This document shows, one piece after another, positions 22,116 through 31,649 of a stretch of 64,000 nt of DNA. Numbering within the stretch: the first letter of the stretch is position 1; every line of letters starts with the position of its first letter. The notes under the pieces were generated by a model, which was given only the letters and a program-made list of their open reading frames with translations, made no database searches and had not been told where the DNA came from. A program made the position numbers and the translations under genes. The stretch covers positions 39,260,230-39,324,229 of the forward strand of contig CM051516.1 in NCBI GenBank assembly GCA_028015205.1, read 5' to 3'. This stretch comes from Mytilisepta virgata (lineage: Eukaryota > Mollusca > Bivalvia > Mytilida > Mytilidae).

Positions 22116-24229
22116 TAGATTCAGACTTCAGAGCCATGGTCAGATCTCTTAACAGAAAGCAGAGGGAGTTCTTTTATCATCTTTTGAAAAAAGCAAAAAC
22201 CAGTGATGAACAGCTCATGTTATTTCTAACTGGTGGAGCAGGAGTTGGAAAAACAAGAGTTACAAAGTGCATTTATCAAGCCTTAATAAGATACTACAAT
22301 ACAACCGAGGGAGATAATCCAGATCAAAAATCAATACAATTGGCTGCTCCAACTGGAAAAGCTGCATACCATATAAGTGGGGTTACTCTACATGCTGCAT
22401 TTAATATTCCTGCTTTTCACAAGTTTCAGTACCGCCCTCTTAAGCACGACGTTTTAAACACAATGAGACGTCAGATGGAACATTTAAAGCTGATTGTAAT
22501 TGATGAAATATCAATGTGTGGGACCAATCTCTTCTGTTTTATCAACCAAAGAATGCAGGAAGTAATGGGTGTGTCTAAACCATTTGGTGGAATAAATGTA
22601 CTTGCTACTGGAGACCTCTTTCAGTTAAAGCCAGTGATGGATTCTTGGATCTTTAAACAACCTGATGGAAATAATACAGAAGTATTGTCTACAAATATTT
22701 GGAAAGAGCATTTTCTACTATTTGAACTTACAGATATAATGAGACAAAAAGAAGACATCACATTTGCACAGACATTAAACAGAATTAGAGAAGGAAATCA
22801 AAATGAAGATGATATTAAATTCTTAAAAACAAGAATTATAAAGCCTGACATACCAAACTATCCAATGTTTGCCACTCATTTATTATACCATAATGCCAGA
22901 GTAGATGCTTACAACACAGATCTGTATAACAAGTCAAAACAACAAAAGATTGAAGTCAAATGTAGTGATGTAGTCATTGGTGATGTATCAATAGAAACAA
23001 AAGAGAAAATCAAGGAAAAAGCCAAAGATTTTGAAATGGGATTATCTAAAACTTGCTGCCTAGCTGTAGGATTGAAAACGGATCTAACAATAAATTTAGA
23101 TTTGAATGACGGATTGATTAATGGAGCCAGTGGAATTGTAAAGAATATTGAGTTCATGGATAAGAAGCCATATATTATCTGGATAAAATTTGATAATGAC
23201 AATGTTGGAAAAAGTCTGAGAGAAGAAATTCACAAAAAGACTAAACAATTCTCTAGATGGACACCTATTAAAAAGGTATGCAGAGAATTTCCAGTAGGAA
23301 GGTATAAAAGTGTAAAAATATCAAGAAAGCAGTTTCCATTAAGACTAGCTGCAGCCAAAACAATACACAGAGCTCAAGGAGATACCCTTTCCGAAGTTGT
23401 AATAGAACTACCATCAAGGAAAGAATGCCATATGCATTATGTAGCCTTCAGTAGAGCAGAGAAAGCAGAAAATATGCATATAATTGGTAGTGTGTATGAG
23501 GATAAAATAGCAGTGTCACCACTCGTAAAAACTGAAATGGAAAGAATGAGAACAGAAAGGAAAGTAGTATTGTCATTTGTTCCATTATATACACTGGAGA
23601 ATTACAAGATGGTAATATGTTTTCACAACAGTCAGTCCTTACATTTACATATAGAAGATATCAGAGCTGATTACAACTTCAAGGAGGCACACATAAACAT
23701 GTTTGTAGAATCAAGATTATGTTCAGAAGATAAAGATGAAAATTACAGCATACCAGGATTTCAACTACATCGTAATGATTTCAAACCTGAAAGAACTTCA
23801 TACGGAATTGCAGCTTATTGTAAAAACTCACTAAATGCAAGGAAAAGCTGTTTGAATAAAGGAAATATCGAGGTTATGTTACTTGATCTTCAATTTCTAC
23901 AGATTGTCTGCATTTATTCACGTCCTAAAGAACTGCCCTCAAACTTACTGAAAACGTTGCAAATACTATGTACAGAAATATTGGATTACAAGAAGACAAT
24001 AGTCATTGGAGGAGATTTTAATACCAATATTCATGCAACAAACAATTGTTCAAAGAAATTACTGGATTATATGAAATCTAAAGGGTTAAAACAACAGATT
24101 ACAGATTTTACAACAGATCAAAGAACAACTTTAGATTTAATATTTACAAACTGCAAAGAAAACTTCAAAAGTGGAACACTAGAATCCTACTACAGCTATC
24201 ACAAACCAGTATGGATAGCACTTCAATAA
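22112..24229 (+). CDS. Helentron ORF part 4: Pif1-like helicase fused to EEP endonuclease
   Basis: Continues with MVRSLNRKQREFFYHLL, the Helitron helicase lead-in. SF1B motifs appear in order: Walker A GGAGVGKTRVTK, PTGKAAYHISGVTLHAAF, Walker B LIVIDEISM, ATGDLFQLKPV, the AVGLKTDLTINLDLNDGLINGASG block, and AAAKTIHRAQGDTL with YVAFSRAE. A C-terminal endonuclease/exonuclease/phosphatase domain follows from about 23,600: FVESRL (metal Glu), VIGGDFNTNIH and TTLDLIFTN. The closing motif reads YYSYHKPVW where the family has S-D-H; the catalytic Asp is Tyr here (24197-24199). Helicase and Rep would unwind and copy the element; the endonuclease role is inferred. The ATG at 22112 is internal to the ancestral protein. 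Confidence 0.9.
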   Translation: MIDSDFRAMVRSLNRKQREFFYHLLKKAKTSDEQLMLFLTGGAGVGKTRVTKCIYQALIRYYNTTEGDNPDQKSIQLAAPTGKAAYHISGVTLHAAFNIPAFHKFQYRPLKHDVLNTMRRQMEHLKLIVIDEISMCGTNLFCFINQRMQEVMGVSKPFGGINVLATGDLFQLKPVMDSWIFKQPDGNNTEVLSTNIWKEHFLLFELTDIMRQKEDITFAQTLNRIREGNQNEDDIKFLKTRIIKPDIPNYPMFATHLLYHNARVDAYNTDLYNKSKQQKIEVKCSDVVIGDVSIETKEKIKEKAKDFEMGLSKTCCLAVGLKTDLTINLDLNDGLINGASGIVKNIEFMDKKPYIIWIKFDNDNVGKSLREEIHKKTKQFSRWTPIKKVCREFPVGRYKSVKISRKQFPLRLAAAKTIHRAQGDTLSEVVIELPSRKECHMHYVAFSRAEKAENMHIIGSVYEDKIAVSPLVKTEMERMRTERKVVLSFVPLYTLENYKMVICFHNSQSLHLHIEDIRADYNFKEAHINMFVESRLCSEDKDENYSIPGFQLHRNDFKPERTSYGIAAYCKNSLNARKSCLNKGNIEVMLLDLQFLQIVCIYSRPKELPSNLLKTLQILCTEILDYKKTIVIGGDFNTNIHATNNCSKKLLDYMKSKGLKQQITDFTTDQRTTLDLIFTNCKENFKSGTLESYYSYHKPVWIALQ

Positions 24230-27200
24230 AGAGATGACTGTTAAATTTATTCTAATTCATAGGTTGCATATCAATAATCTCTCAATATCCACTCATCTGA
24301 CCAAGTTGGAAATGAACAGTATTGGAGTCTCTGGTCTTATTTCATCAATACCAAGCGTCATGCAAAAAAGTCATAGTTAGGTTGTGTAACACTATCAGCT
24401 ATGGCTCCTAATCTATAACAGCAATCATCTGTCTTCAACAATGATAATATCATCAATATCAACAGTCTAGCAATCTCCACTCATCTCATCAACATCAACA
24501 GTCTGGCAATCTCCACTCATCTCATCAACATCAACAGTCTGGCAATCTCCACTCATCTCATCAATATCAACAGTCTGGCAATCTCCACTCATCTCATCAA
24601 CATCAACAGTCTGGCAATCTCCACTCATCTCATCAATATCAACAGTCTGGCAATCTCTACTCGTCTCATCAATATCAACAGTCTGGCAATCTCTACTCAT
24701 CTCATCAACATCAACAGTCTGGCAATCTCCACTCATCTCATCAATATCAACAGTCTGGCAATCTCCACTCAACTCATCAATATCAACAGTCTGGCAATCT
24801 CTACTCGTCTCATCAATATCAACAGTCTGGCAATCTCCACTCATCTCATCAATATCAACAGTCTGGCAATCTCCACTCATCTCATCAATATCAACAGTCT
24901 GGCAATCTCTACTCGTCTCATCAATATCAACAGTCTGGCAATCTCCACTCATCTCATCAACATCAACAGTCTGGCAATCTCCATCTCATCAATATCAACA
25001 GTCTAGCAATCTCCACTCATCTCATCAATATTAACAGTCTAGCAATCTCCACTCATCTCATCAATATCAACAGTCTGGCAATCTCCACTCATCTCATCAA
25101 TATCAACAGTCTGGCAATCTCTACTCATCTCATCAATATCAACAGTCTGGCAATCTCCACTCATCTCATCAATATCAACAGTCTGGCAATCTCCACTCAT
25201 CTCATCAATATCAACAGTCTGGCAATCTCTACTCGTCTCATCAATATCAACAGTCTGGCAATCTCCACTCATCTCATCAACATCAACAGTCTGGCAATCT
25301 CCATCTCATCAATATCAACAGTCTAGCAATCTCCACTCATCTCATCAATATCAACAGTCTAGCAATCTCCACTCATCTCATCAATATCAACAATCTGGCA
25401 ATCTCCACTCATCTCATCAATATCAACATTCTAGCAATCTCTATTCGTCTCATCAATATCAACAGTGACAATCTCCACCCAACTGACCAAACTGGAAATT
25501 AACAGTATAAGAGTCTTTGGTCTTATTTCATCAATACCAAGGATCATGCAGAATAGTCATAGTTTGGTTGTGTAACACTATCAGCTATGGCTCCTAATCT
25601 ATAACAGCAGTCATCAGTCTTCAACAATGATAATATCATAAATATCCGTAGTCTAGCAATCTCCATCTCATCAATATCAACAGTCTGGCAACCTCCACCT
25701 CATCTCATCAACATCAACAGTCTGGTAATCTCCACTCATCTCATCAATATCAGCAGTCTGGCAATCTCCATTTATCTCATCAACATCAACAGTCTGGCAA
25801 TCTCTACTAATCTCATCAATATCAAAAGTCTGGCAATCTCCTCTCATCTCATCAATATCAACAGTCTGGCAATCTCCATCTCATGTCATCAACATCAACC
25901 GTCTGGCAATCTCCAGTCATCGGACCAAGCTGGAAATGAACAGTATTAGAGTCTCTTGTCTAATTTCATCAATACAAAGGATCATGCAGAAAAGTCATAG
26001 TTAGGTTGTGTAACACTATCAGCTATGGCTACTAATCTATAACAGCAATCATCAGTCTTTAATAATGGTAATAACATCAAGTCTAGCAATCCCCACTCAT
26101 CTCATCAACATCAACAGTCTGGTAATCTCCACTCATGTCATCAATATCAACAGTCTGCCTATCTCTATACTCGTCTCATCAATATCAACAGTCTGGCAAT
26201 ATCCACTCATCTCATCAATATCAACAGTCTGGCAATCTCCACTCATCTCATCAATATCAACAGTCTGGCAATCTCTACTCGTCTCATCAATATCAACAGT
26301 CTGCCTATCTCTACTCGTCTCATCAATATCAACAGTCTGGCAATCTCTACTCGTCTCATCAATATCAACAGTCTGGCAATCTCCACTCATCTCATCAACA
26401 TCAACAGTCTGGCAATCTCCATCTCATCAATATCAACAGTCTGGCAACCTCCACCTCATCTCATCAATATCAACAGTCTGGCAATCTCCACTCATCTCAT
26501 CAACATCAACAGTCTGGCAATCTCCACTCATCTCATCAACATCAACAGTCTGGCAATCTCCACTCATCTCATCAATATCAACAGTCTGGCAATCTCCACT
26601 CATCTCATCAACATCAACAGTCTGGCAATCTCCACTCATCTCATCAATATCAACAGTCTGGCAATCTCTACTCGTCTCATCAATATCAACAGTCTGGCAA
26701 TCTCTACTCATCTCATCAACATCAACAGTCTGGCAATCTCCACTCATCTCATCAATATCAACAGTCTGGCAATCTCCACTCAACTCATCAATATCAACAG
26801 TCTGGCAATCTCTACTCGTCTCATCAATATCAACAGTCTGGCAATCTCCACTCATCTCATCAATATCAACAGTCTGGCAATCTCCACTCATCTCATCAAT
26901 ATCAACAGTCTGGCAATCTCTACTCGTCTCATCAATATCAACAGTCTGGCAATCTCCACTCATCTCATCAACATCAACAGTCTGGCAATCTCCATCTCAT
27001 CAATATCAACAGTCTAGCAATCTCCACTCATCTCATCAATATTAACAGTTTAGCAATCTCCACTCGTCTCATCAATATCAACAGTCTGGCAATCTCCACT
27101 CATCTCATCAATATCAACAGTCTGGCAATCTCTACTCATCTCATCAATATCAACAGTCTGGCAATCTCCACTCCTCTCATCAATATCAACAGTCTGGCAA

Positions 27201-27415
27201 TCTCCACTCATCTCATCAATATCAACAGTCTGGCAATCTCTACTCGTCTCATCAATATCAACAGTCTGGCAATCTCCACTCATCTCATCAACATCAACAG
27301 TCTGGCAATCTCCATCTCATCAATATCAACAGTCTAGCAATCTCCACTCATCTCATCAATATCAACAGTCTAGCAATCTCCACTCATCTCATCAATATCA
27401 ACAGTCTATATTTAT
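24230..27415 (+). repeat. 36-bp minisatellite array, about 3 kb
   Basis: More than 60 imperfect units of TCATCAATATCAACAGTCTG + GCAATCTCCACTCATC. Variants are AATATC/AACATC, CTCC/CTCT, ACTCATC/ACTCGTC and a 6-bp-shorter form (TCCATCTCATC). The order of variants at 24467-25440 is repeated almost exactly 2,011 bp later at 26478-27410. The unit length is a multiple of three and lacks stops in several frames, so open frames up to 400 codons arise on both strands and are not genes. A 150-bp spacer interrupts it twice. It follows the Helentron stop codon by about 230 bp. Confidence 0.9.
24290..26070 (+). repeat. 150-bp spacer repeated three times in the minisatellite
   Basis: A block running from GACCAA.CTGGAAATGAACAG through TCTTATTTCATCAATAC, GGTTGTGTAACACTATCAGC to TATAACAGCAATCATC is present at about 24296-24447, 25482-25640 and 25915-26070 with few differences. 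The array therefore grew by copying a larger unit containing both spacer and minisatellite. Confidence 0.8.
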
Positions 27416-28132
27416 AGTTTTCATAACGAGCTATGTCTGTATATCGCGAAAAAAAGTGTCTACTAGAGTTAAGTAATTTAAAAATAATGATAAATCAGCC
27501 TTTGGCGAAAGTTTATCATTATAATTGTTAATTAAATAACAAGAGTAGATATGAGCGTTTTACAGTTATTACGAGTCATTAAAACTATTTCTCTTATGAT
27601 TTTTGTTCATTTGCATTTTTTTTCTAGCCGGGTAAACAACAAATGCTACGACTAAGTTTCCTGTATCAAAAAGTTGTGATGGTTGTGTCATTTTATCATT
27701 TCTTATAAAGCAATAGCCATGACTATGATTTAAATTTAATATTGCACATCAAATTGTTAAAAATTCAAAATTGATTATTAATACTACATAAGTAGTAAAG
27801 ACAATTTTTCACAACAATATGACTAATAAGGTGAACATATTGTCTAAAGGCAAATTTGTAAACAATATTATGAGATAATCCTTTACTTTAGTACATGGAG
27901 TACTATCCTTTATAAAAAATAGTGGGGTAAAATGAAGACTGATTAAATAATATAATGTAAGTATTTAAACACCTATTCACTAATTAAAGTCTCTGTAAAA
28001 TGTGTCTAAAAAATCAACACAAAGTGATTTCATTGGTCAAGATATCTAAACATTATAATAGATTTTCTCATATCAAGGGAGTAAATTCTTTATTATTGGA
28101 ACATTGGATTGTTATGTTGTTCATTCTTTGAA
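27416..28132. other. AT-rich non-coding stretch
   Basis: No exon or repeat recognised. It would contain the promoter of the SGNH-like gene, but I see no clear core element. Confidence 0.45.
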
Positions 28133-28924
28133 ATGAGTGTTTTCCGTGGGATAGAAAAATATATACAACTTCAGCCTGATGAACCTCAAGGGATAAGAAT
28201 TAAAACACCAATTTTGATATCAGACAGTAAAGGGTTTAGATTAAGGGATTTTTGTCCAGGATTTGAATTTCCATTTGAAAAGTGGTGCTTATCAGGAGCA
28301 AAAACTTCAGAATTAGTGGATTTGTTGGAGAGTCGCGTAGAAAAGGCATTGAAAAGAAACTATCAAATAATTTTTTATTTTTGGAGTGGCACTTGTGATA
28401 TCACTTTCAAGCAAGGAAATTATATTGAAATTAGAAATGAAGATAATTGTAAAGCTGTTGACAATATTTTAAGCGAATACAGACGTGCAATTAATATAGT
28501 TCAAAGGTATCAAGGAGCTGAAATCAAATTTATTGATTGTCCCCCCTTATCAATAGTCAAATGGAACAGTTTTTATGGTTATAAAGAAAAAGATTTTGAC
28601 AAATTTTATGAACAAGATAAAAAAGCTACAAAGCAAATAAATATTCTTAATGAACATATTCAGTCTTTAAATTGTTCATTGAAAAAAAACACATTACGAG
28701 TGAGTCAATACTACATACGAAGTAGAAAACATAGAAATAAACCGACAAGATATTCACTCAATATTTCTGTGAACAATGATGATGGTGTGCATGCCTGTCA
28801 AAAGTTATGCTTAGCTTGGACTAAATACTTTTTAAAAGATTCCTATAAAGAGTGTTATGTTCATGAAAATATGATGGACATTTTAGATGTTGAGGTTGAT
28901 TCAGACGAATTTCTTGATTTGTAA
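28133..28924 (+). CDS. SGNH-like hydrolase domain protein
   Basis: Intronless 263-codon frame; the first ATG is at 28133 (the frame can be extended upstream only through non-ATG codons). SGNH/GDSL blocks are visible: block I ILISDSKGF with candidate nucleophile Ser32, block II Gly55 (CLSGAKTSEL), block III WSGTCDIT at 84-91, and block V DDGVH with Asp217 and His220. FIDCPPL at 134-140 is a typical strand-loop of the fold. Block III has Cys88 where active family members have Asn (GxND), so the oxyanion hole is altered and activity is uncertain. No signal peptide. The stop at 28922-28924 is followed immediately by a donor-like AAG|GTGAGA at 28926/28927. Family membership is inferred from motifs; substrate unknown. 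It could be cargo of a mobile element or a host gene. Confidence 0.6.
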   Translation: MSVFRGIEKYIQLQPDEPQGIRIKTPILISDSKGFRLRDFCPGFEFPFEKWCLSGAKTSELVDLLESRVEKALKRNYQIIFYFWSGTCDITFKQGNYIEIRNEDNCKAVDNILSEYRRAINIVQRYQGAEIKFIDCPPLSIVKWNSFYGYKEKDFDKFYEQDKKATKQINILNEHIQSLNCSLKKNTLRVSQYYIRSRKHRNKPTRYSLNISVNNDDGVHACQKLCLAWTKYFLKDSYKECYVHENMMDILDVEVDSDEFLDL

Positions 28925-31640
28925 AGGTGAGATTCAATAATATTTCATATTGCAGTTATATTACTTTCATGAACGAAGTTCAGTGGGGGGGGGGGGGGTT
29001 ACTGACTTATTTTTTAACATACTTAGTCAATTGAACATTTTTGGTAACATTTTTCTTAGCAACTTATTACAGCCACTCAAAATTTTATACTTGACTTCAG
29101 TATGATGTCCCATACCTCAAGAAGCCATTTATGATTTTACAGACATCTACATCATGTTTACCGACTACATGTTTAGTCAATTGAAGAATTTTGGAAACAT
29201 TTTTCTGATGAACTTAACTAATATCACAACCACTTGAAATTGTTTATGTGTCTTTAGTATGATGCCTCATTCCAAAAGAGGCAATTTCAGGTTTGCTGGA
29301 CATTTACTTCCTGTTTTCACACTTACTCAATTTATGACATGTAGGGATTGGGAGTATCAAAGCCACAGGACTTTTAGTTGTTATTTCTATCTTACATTTA
29401 TATTCAGTTTCTACAATCTCATTATTCAATCATTCAATAAGATTTAAAGGTGTTTATATTTGCAAGAAAAAAAAACTATTGTCCTGCATATAATTTAAAC
29501 CATCAGTATTGAACTGCAAGTCCTACTAATGAACTTATATGATTCTGTTATAGTGATTGCTGAACTTTACAAATGTATACAAAAAATGGCTATGGCAGCA
29601 ATTAAAAACAAAGGTTGCTGAAAGGGAGTAGCGCCCCTTGCCTCCAGAGCTTCTCCTATAATGTCAAACACAGGAAATATTAAATATTATTACCTAATAA
29701 TACACTTTTTTACATTTTATAAGATATTAAATAATTCTGACTTTCTAATTTCTTTCAAATAAACATTGTCCCCACTGTTCTATTGCCTGGTTGTGCTCTA
29801 TTGCCCAGTTCATTTCCATTCATTCAGTTATCAACAGAATATATATCATGCACACAAAAAAAATAATTTTTTATTCATACATAATGTAATTGAAAAAAAT
29901 CCTGACATTGGGTTTAACCTGCAGCTTTAGCTCAGCCTGTAGTTATTTTTCTATACATATGCCTTGATCACTCACAGCAACTGAAAATTTTTGTGAAAGA
30001 TTTCTCAGTTTCTATGGAGGGTCGCACAGAGGAGTAACATACACATACGTATGAGAAATAAAATGCCATTACTGGACAAACAAAAAATAAGAAAAATTGG
30101 CTTTCATGATTCATCATTTTCAGTTATCAAGAAACATGGCAAAAACAACCATTCGGCACGACAACATGTGAAATAAAAAAAAACCAGTAAACATGCTGCA
30201 TGAAAATAACTCTGTGCCACCTTCTTCTACTTATGGGAATGATTTAATATTTTATCTGAAGCTTCATTATGATGTATGTATGTAAGCTATTTTCAGGTTT
30301 GCGGTTATTACTATGTAAGCTATTTTCAGGTTTGCGGTTTTACTATTTCAGGTTTGCCACAATTGAATTTGCGGTTATTACTATGTAAGCTATTTTCAGG
30401 TTTGCGGTTTTACTATTTCAGGTTTGCCACAATTGAAAATAAAAAAGACAGCAAAATTAAAACTGCTTAGAATTGAATAAAATTTTACAAGAAGTAATAT
30501 CTAGCATTGTGGTAGCTCAAACATAGCATCCTTTGCTATCAATGCTATCAATGGGGGGTTTTGGAGGCTTTGGATCAGTATCCTGATACAGATATCGATA
30601 TTTACAGATTATATTGGCCATTTGACTTGTATATCTCTTTTACAAAATATCATTTAAAAAGTAGACCTTATTAGCAATTTATAATTTTGGAATTTAACAT
30701 CATAAAATTGATTATCTCTACTCCATTTTAAGCTCAATGATACTTGCTGTGACCTATATTTTACACATGAACGACTTAATTAGGAAGCTAACTAAAATGC
30801 CTCACATCAAGTATAGTTGCACTTAGTGATGCCAATATATTTTTAAAGCTAACTCTGTATTTGTATTTGGCAATTAATACAGAAAATACAGTCTAACGAG
30901 TTGAGCTTAGCAGGCAGTGGCTGCTTACTATGTTTCTCTGTACATTCTATTGTAAATTTGCTAAAAATTTGGTCAAAACCAGTAAAATTCAGGCATGGAT
31001 TTTGAAAAAGTTATCGCGGTGACCACTTTATTTTATTTCTGATTTTCATGAAGTAGTACTAGATCTTCAAATTGACCGATTTATTACGAAATCTGAGGAA
31101 AATTAATATTAGTGTCCAGCTACCTTAAATGATTTTTTATGGAGATAAATGAAAGTCTAGTGGATCTAACATAATTCAGTTGATTTATATCCATCTATCA
31201 TCTATTTACTACTTATAAATCAAATGAAGAAATGAATGAAATTTCATTGCTATTCCATATTGCTAAGAAATCTTATATCAAATATTAATTACAAAGAGAA
31301 ACAAACTTATGCATTTAAACTTAAGGTAGTTTAGATGTTTAGATTTCTGACAAGTAAATGTGTACAATTAAACTTTATAAGTAATATCCCATATTAAACA
31401 ATATGAAAAAAAAAATTCAGGGTCACATTTTGTCAAAAAGGTATGGACCAAGATACACATTTTCTTTAATATTTATGTAACTTTTTAAGTGTTTAGTTTC
31501 GAAGAATGAATTTTCTTAGAAAAAAAATATTAATCATGTACTTAATCAAATTCAGGTCAAATATAAATTGCTTTAAGTGATGAAAGTTAAGTTTGTTTCT
31601 CTTTCTATCGATAATTTCAGGAAATTTACAATTGCATTTT
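28925..31640. other. Non-coding interval between SGNH-like gene and coiled-coil gene
   Basis: A G-rich run (28985-28998) and a small direct repeat pair (ATGAT.CC.CATTCC-like blocks at 29100 and 29260) occur. No coding exon recognised. It may be a single intron, bounded by the donor-like site at 28927 and the acceptor at 31648-31649. Confidence 0.4.
30277..30440 (+). repeat. Small tandem repeat, about 70-bp unit
   Basis: TATGTAAGCTATTTTCAGG and GTTTTACTATTTCAGG-TTTGCC recur in two full units and one partial unit. The open frame at 30276-30470 is this repeat read through, not a gene. Confidence 0.75.
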
Positions 31641-31649
31641 TGTTTTCAG

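Larger units (their letters stand above)
15577..24229 (+). mobile_element. Helentron-type Helitron, inactivated
   Basis: Coding body of a rolling-circle transposon in one orientation: zinc fingers and OTU protease, 34-residue repeat array, a Cys-rich domain, HUH Rep with Y2 tyrosines, Pif1-like helicase, then EEP endonuclease. A Rep-Hel protein with OTU and a C-terminal endonuclease is the known layout of the Helentron (Helitron2) group. The protein is now split by a frameshift near 16,390-16,413, a Tc1-like insertion at 19152-20674 and a second frameshift near 22,080-22,115. The true element ends could not be fixed; the 3-kb minisatellite to 27.4 kb may lie inside its 3' part. An acceptor-like pyrimidine tract (TTTTCTTTTTACAG) ends at 15574, so an upstream exon is possible. 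Confidence 0.9.

Noticed and set aside
26065..27337. Open frames of 326 and 400 codons (plus) and 161-176 codons (minus) between 24.4 and 27.4 kb
   Set aside because: They are translations of a 36-bp minisatellite whose unit length is a multiple of three and lacks stops in several frames on both strands. There is no start context or domain.
24450..27415. Regular direct repeats resembling a CRISPR array
   Set aside because: Units are contiguous with no unique spacers, vary by substitution, and sit in a eukaryotic genome with introns.
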